DNA from: Prosthecobacter sp.
Lineage (GTDB): Bacteria; Verrucomicrobiota; Verrucomicrobiia; Verrucomicrobiales; Verrucomicrobiaceae
Assembly: GCA_025869455.1 (NCBI GenBank)
Contig: JAOZVT010000507.1
Location: forward strand, 1 to 10,564
Direction: 5' to 3'
DNA length: 10,564 nt
Both the position numbers and the translations under genes were made by a program. This document shows, in pieces, positions 8,279 to 10,564 of the stretch. Every line of letters starts with the position of its first letter. The first letter of the stretch is position 1. Below the pieces are notes generated by a model. It was not told the origin of the DNA, ran no database searches, and saw only the letters and a list, made by a program, of their open reading frames with translations.

Positions 8279-8293
8279 CCTTATTCTATAAGG
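8279..8293. repeat. Inverted repeat CCTTAT-TCT-ATAAGG
   Basis: A perfect 6-bp inverted repeat with a 3-nt spacer lies 35 bp upstream of the sigma-54 -24 element. It could be part of the regulatory region or chance in AT-rich DNA. Nothing else assigns it a role. Confidence 0.3.
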
Positions 8294-8314
8294 ATTACAG
8301 CGTCATCACGCCAT

Positions 8315-8337
8315 GCCGTGCCAAAAGTTGGCACGGC
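8315..8337. repeat. Perfect 10-bp inverted repeat overlapping the sigma-54 -24 element
   Basis: GCCGTGCCAA (8315-8324), AAG, TTGGCACGGC (8328-8337) is a perfect inverted repeat. Its right arm contains the whole -24 box (TTGGCACG) of the slipin/rtcB promoter. The left arm is the same box facing rtcR, but on that strand the next GC lies after 9 instead of 10 bases, so it is not a proper promoter. The arrangement could be an operator or a duplicated sigma-54 contact. Confidence 0.75.
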
Positions 8338-8345
8338 GCTAGCAA
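8328..8345 (+). promoter_or_regulatory. Sigma-54 promoter of the slipin-rtcB transcript
   Basis: TTGGCACGGCGCTAGCA fits the -24/-12 consensus (TTGGCACG-N4-TTGCA) with one mismatch in the -12 box. GG (8330-8331) and GC (8342-8343) are separated by exactly 10 bases, the spacing required by sigma-54. Transcription should begin near 8354-8357, about 270 nt before the slipin ATG. The neighbouring RtcR with a GAFTGA loop is the expected activator, so expression should be tight and inducible. Confidence 0.85.
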
Positions 8346-8368
8346 TACTAATTCCTGTTCTTCATTCC

Positions 8369-8434
8369 ATGCAGCAACCAGAGGCGATAGGCCGACGAAC
8401 GCTGCGCATCGGGGTGGAGGGCAAATTACCCTGA
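8369..8434 (+). other. Possible 21-codon leader ORF
   Basis: An ATG about 14 nt after the predicted transcription start opens 21 codons (MQQPEAIGRRTLRIGVEGKLP) ending in TGA at 8432-8434. It would be the first start codon on the sigma-54 transcript. There is no ribosome binding site, and the same bases can form GCAGC/GCTGC (8371-8375 with 8401-8405) and AGGG/CCCT (8418-8421 with 8429-8432) hairpins, so this stretch may simply be untranslated leader. Listed because leader peptides can control downstream structure. Confidence 0.15.
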
Positions 8435-8454
8435 AAAGGTACTACAACTCGAAA

Positions 8455-8603
8455 TTCCTCCCGGATGGCCGGAGTGAAGGCTTGTCTAGGCAGGCTGGCA
8501 CAACGGTCTAGTGACTTTGTGAGCTGTTGGGTGTCGCGGCGAGAGTCGGCGCGTCTGACCCCAACAGCTCCCGTCACCAGTCCGCCGATCCCTCCGGGAG
8601 GAA
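8455..8603 (+). ncRNA. Candidate structured RNA in the sigma-54 leader
   Basis: No known RNA family is recognised. The structure seen by base pairing is a closed domain. TTCCTCCCGGA (8455-8465) pairs perfectly with TCCGGGAGGAA (8593-8603), and CGGA (8470-8473) with TCCG (8581-8584). Inside are a hairpin (8480-8485 with 8490-8495, CTAG loop, including G-U pairs) and a long arm: GTGAC (8511-8515) with GTCAC (8573-8577), then the 11-bp perfect GAGCTGTTGGG (8521-8531) with CCCAACAGCTC (8560-8570), which can be capped by GGC-GAGA-GTC (8538-8547), a GNRA tetraloop. The 3' strand is followed by CTCTTTTATTCTT, which resembles a terminator tail. A local CCTC/GAGG hairpin (8591-8601) and a CTCC..GGAG hairpin (8458-8474) compete with the closing stem, so a switch is possible. 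It has no tRNA T-loop or cloverleaf. It may be a free small RNA, an attenuator, or both. Confidence 0.55.
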
Positions 8604-8622
8604 CTCTTTTATTCTTCAATTT

Positions 8623-9357
8623 ATGAACATCTTCATTTCCATTTTTCGCCCAACTTTTGCCCTCAGCTTTGTGGTTCAAGATCATCAGAGCGCACTCCAT
8701 TTCAAAGATGGCCGTTACCTGGGCCAGTTGGCTCCTGGGAAGCATCGCTTCTGGACTTCCGGTCATGAGGTGAAGAGTGTGGATCTGCGTGCACAAGCGA
8801 TTTTGGTTCAGGGGCAAGAGCTTCTGACTGCTGATCAGGTGGTTCTGAAGGTGAGTGTCATGGCAAGTTTCCAGGTTGTTGATGCACTCATGATGCATCG
8901 GGCTACCAGCGATGTGACTAGCGTTCTATATACAGACATCCAGCTCGCCCTTCGCCAGATTGTCGCTGCTGATACCGCAGAGGTGTTTCTTCAGCAGAAG
9001 GGTGATCATGGGGCCAAGCTACTCGCACTCGTTGCGGACCGCGCCAAAGCCCTCGGGATCAAAATGGAGCGCGTGGACATCCGTGATGTGATGCTGCCAG
9101 CCGACCTGAAGCGCAGCTTTATGTCTGCCCTTCAGCAGCGCCAGGAAGCCCAGGCTGGCCTTGAAAAAGCGCGCGCTGAAACGGCTGCTCTGCGCACCCT
9201 CGCCAATGCTGCTAAACTGATGCGCGATAATCCCGAGCTTCTCCAACTGCGCTATCTGCAAACCTTGCAGGAGGTTGGGACCAGTGCTGGCAATACTCTG
9301 GTGCTAGGGCTGACGGATTCTGAGAAACTGAAAACAACCGCCGACACAGTAGCTTAG
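8623..9357 (+). CDS. Slipin/SPFH (band 7) family protein
   Basis: The 244-residue product has an SPFH domain (about 15-165) with the slipin signatures VDLRAQAILVQGQELLTADQVVLKVS (53-78) and VDIRDVMLPADLKRSF (151-166). An alanine- and glutamate-rich helix follows (about 165-220, QQRQEAQAGLEKARAETAAL) that should drive oligomerisation. SPFH proteins form large rings or scaffolds, usually on membranes. The usual long N-terminal hydrophobic hairpin is missing: only about 18 mildly hydrophobic residues precede the domain, so membrane attachment may be weak or absent. ATG at 8623 is chosen because the SPFH homology begins shortly after it; an in-frame TTG at 8527 would translate the structured leader. 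The nearest GGAGG (8597-8601) is 21 nt upstream, too far for a normal ribosome site. Slipins are recurrent neighbours of RtcR-controlled rtcB genes; the role in RNA repair is not settled. Confidence 0.92.
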   Translation: MNIFISIFRPTFALSFVVQDHQSALHFKDGRYLGQLAPGKHRFWTSGHEVKSVDLRAQAILVQGQELLTADQVVLKVSVMASFQVVDALMMHRATSDVTSVLYTDIQLALRQIVAADTAEVFLQQKGDHGAKLLALVADRAKALGIKMERVDIRDVMLPADLKRSFMSALQQRQEAQAGLEKARAETAALRTLANAAKLMRDNPELLQLRYLQTLQEVGTSAGNTLVLGLTDSEKLKTTADTVA

Positions 9358-9359
9358 CT

Positions 9360-9396
9360 AACAGGATAAACAGTGCTTCGAATCAGTCCACCTGTT
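9360..9396 (+). other. Weak hairpin in the slipin-rtcB spacer
   Basis: AACAGG (9360-9365) and CCTGTT (9391-9396) can pair around a 25-nt loop, directly after the slipin stop. There is no T-run, so it is not a clear terminator; it may stabilise or separate the mRNA segments. The rest of the 119-nt spacer shows no promoter or ribosome site that I can support. Confidence 0.25.
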
Positions 9397-9476
9397 CCAA
9401 GCCTTCTTCGATTCTTACTTACCTTGAATTTCATCGCCATACTGAGGCATTTCCTTCATCCATTTAATATCCAATC

Positions 9477-10564
9477 ATGACCTCTCCATTTCACATCATC
9501 AACGAAGCCGAAGCCTTCCTTCCTGCCCGCGATAACAAGGGTAAACCGATCACGGTGATCGGTACGGAAGCTATACGGAATGGCTTTGACCAGACCTGCA
9601 TTGAGCAGGCGCTGAACTCACGATCCGCACCCGGTGTGACGGACCTGGTTTTGAACCCAGATGCTCATGCAGGTTACGGTGCCCCCGTGGGTTGCGTGAT
9701 GGCCTCGCCAACGCATATCTATCCAGGTCCTGTGGGCGTGGATATCAAGTGCTCCATGTCTCTGCTTCAGATGAACATCCCGTCGGATGAGATCGTGGAT
9801 CGCACGGTGCGTCGTCGTCTCATTGAGGCCATCGTGGCACGCACCCCAACGGGTGCTGGACGCGGTCAACGCGAGGCCAAGAAGTCCCGTCGTGTGTCGG
9901 CTGATCTGGGTGTGCAAGCTTGCACAGAGGGAGCCAGCAAGGCCGTGTGTGAAGCTCTGGGAATCCCTCCTGAGTGGGCGCTGCGTTGCGAAGATAGCTC
10001 GCACTTAGGACATGACGGAAACGTCTCCACTTTGCACGAGCGCCTGGACAAGATGCGCGCCTTCAATGGCTTCCCCAATTTCGAAAACAAGATGATGCAG
10101 CTTGGTTCTTACGGAGGTGGAAACCACTTCGGCGAGTGCGAGGTGGTGCAGCTTGACCAGGATCCAATGATGCGTGCCACAGCAGAAGTCTTTGGCCTGC
10201 AGGATGATCGTGTCGCCTTCCTCAGCCATTGCGGATCGCGTGGATTCGGGAACATCTTAGCGCAACGTCAATTCAAGTCCTTGGAAGGGTTCTTCCGCAC
10301 TTGGGGGCTGTCCTTTCCTGCCGATGATAAGCAGCTTGTCTATGCACCTCTGGGAACACCGGAAGCCGATGCGTATCTGGATGACATGGCGCTGGGGGCG
10401 AACTTCGCCACCGTGAACCATATGCTCATCAATGCGCTGGTTCTGGAGGCTTTTCAGGAAGTGCTGCCAGGAACCACCGGGCAACTGGTGTACTTCATCA
10501 GTCACAACATTGCGCGTCAGGAAGTGGTGGATAACCAACTTTCATGGGTGCATCGAAAAGGAGC
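9477..10564 (+). CDS. rtcB: RtcB-family RNA ligase (3' end cut by window)
   Basis: Translation from the ATG at 9477 gives 362 complete codons before the window ends; the frame stays open. RtcB joins RNA 2',3'-cyclic phosphate or 3'-phosphate ends to 5'-OH ends using GTP and Mn2+. Visible family motifs are GVDIKC (D89 and C92, metal ligands), GGGNHFGE (N216, H217), HCGSRGFG (H251), NFATVNHM and the active-site HRKG, in which His359 would be guanylylated. All expected catalytic residues up to the break are present. The sequence differs from the E. coli form in details (GVDIKCSM where many have DINCG; HCGSRG for HSGSRG), so it is probably a divergent RtcB subgroup. The ATG is preferred because MTSPFHIINEAEAF leads straight into the domain. 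It is downstream of slipin with a 119-nt gap and presumably shares the sigma-54 transcript. Whether rtcA or other repair genes follow cannot be seen. Confidence 0.95.
   Translation, partial: MTSPFHIINEAEAFLPARDNKGKPITVIGTEAIRNGFDQTCIEQALNSRSAPGVTDLVLNPDAHAGYGAPVGCVMASPTHIYPGPVGVDIKCSMSLLQMNIPSDEIVDRTVRRRLIEAIVARTPTGAGRGQREAKKSRRVSADLGVQACTEGASKAVCEALGIPPEWALRCEDSSHLGHDGNVSTLHERLDKMRAFNGFPNFENKMMQLGSYGGGNHFGECEVVQLDQDPMMRATAEVFGLQDDRVAFLSHCGSRGFGNILAQRQFKSLEGFFRTWGLSFPADDKQLVYAPLGTPEADAYLDDMALGANFATVNHMLINALVLEAFQEVLPGTTGQLVYFISHNIARQEVVDNQLSWVHRKG

Noticed and set aside
8496..8512. A second CTGGCAC that looks like a sigma-54 -24 box
   Set aside because: No GC follows at the required 10-base spacing (TA instead), and it lies inside the structured leader.
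8369..8620. tRNA or Y-RNA-like gene in the leader
   Set aside because: No cloverleaf, no T-loop consensus, no CCA end, and I could not identify a Y-RNA/Ro-binding motif; only the general structured-RNA call is kept.
8254..8622. Open frames across the promoter and leader, including an in-frame TTG extension of slipin from 8527
   Set aside because: They run through the sigma-54 promoter and the perfectly paired stems, show no recognisable protein features, and the SPFH domain starts well only from 8623.
9376..9395. TTCGAATC resembling a tRNA T-loop in the slipin-rtcB spacer
   Set aside because: The flanking bases do not pair as a T-stem and no acceptor, D or anticodon arm can be drawn.
1..10564. 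Mobile elements, CRISPR arrays or attachment sites
   Set aside because: I saw no transposase or integrase coding, no regularly spaced direct repeats and no terminal inverted repeats flanking any segment.

Overview
The window looks like a chromosomal segment from a Verrucomicrobiota bacterium or a close PVC relative, possibly Prosthecobacter-like; this is inferred, not proven. The pointers are a planctomycete/verrucomicrobial-type cytochrome c domain (PSCyt1-like, CLECH) fused to WD40 repeats, moderate GC content, weak or absent Shine-Dalgarno sequences and Gram-negative envelope proteins.

Left part (37-5177, all + strand): an exopolysaccharide export cluster. In order it encodes a cysteine-rich secreted protein of unknown function, an outer-membrane beta-barrel protein, a Wzc-type chain-length regulator fused to a tyrosine autokinase, a short Wza-type export protein, and a YkgJ-type cysteine-cluster protein. 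A strong hairpin with a T-rich tail lies between the beta-barrel and kinase genes and may attenuate or split the transcript. The last three genes are only 6 bases apart and probably form one operon. No glycosyltransferase is present in the window.

Middle (5184-6617, + strand): a secreted cytochrome c/WD40 fusion protein. Its 3' end overlaps the convergent rtcR gene by 68 bp.

Right part (6550-10564): an RNA-repair locus. rtcR (- strand) encodes a sigma-54 activator with a CARF sensor domain, an AAA+ domain with GAFTGA, and a C-terminal DNA-binding region. Divergent from it is a good sigma-54 promoter (8328-8345), followed by about 270 nt of untranslated leader, a slipin (SPFH) gene and an rtcB-type RNA ligase gene cut by the window end just after its catalytic HRKG motif. 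The known model for RtcR is that its CARF domain senses RNA ends produced by damage and switches on sigma-54-dependent transcription of RNA-repair genes; here the target would be leader RNA, slipin and RtcB.

The most unusual element is that leader. Bases 8455-8603 form a closed domain: an 11-bp perfect long-range stem, an internal hairpin, and a long arm with an 11-bp perfect stem that can be capped by a GAGA tetraloop. It ends in a U-rich tract just before the slipin start. It may be a small RNA made together with the repair proteins, an attenuator or translational switch, or a substrate or partner of the ligase. I recognise no known RNA family in it. The promoter's -24 element also lies inside a perfect 10-bp inverted repeat, and upstream there is a 10-bp-phased TATC/GATA array suited to an activator binding site.
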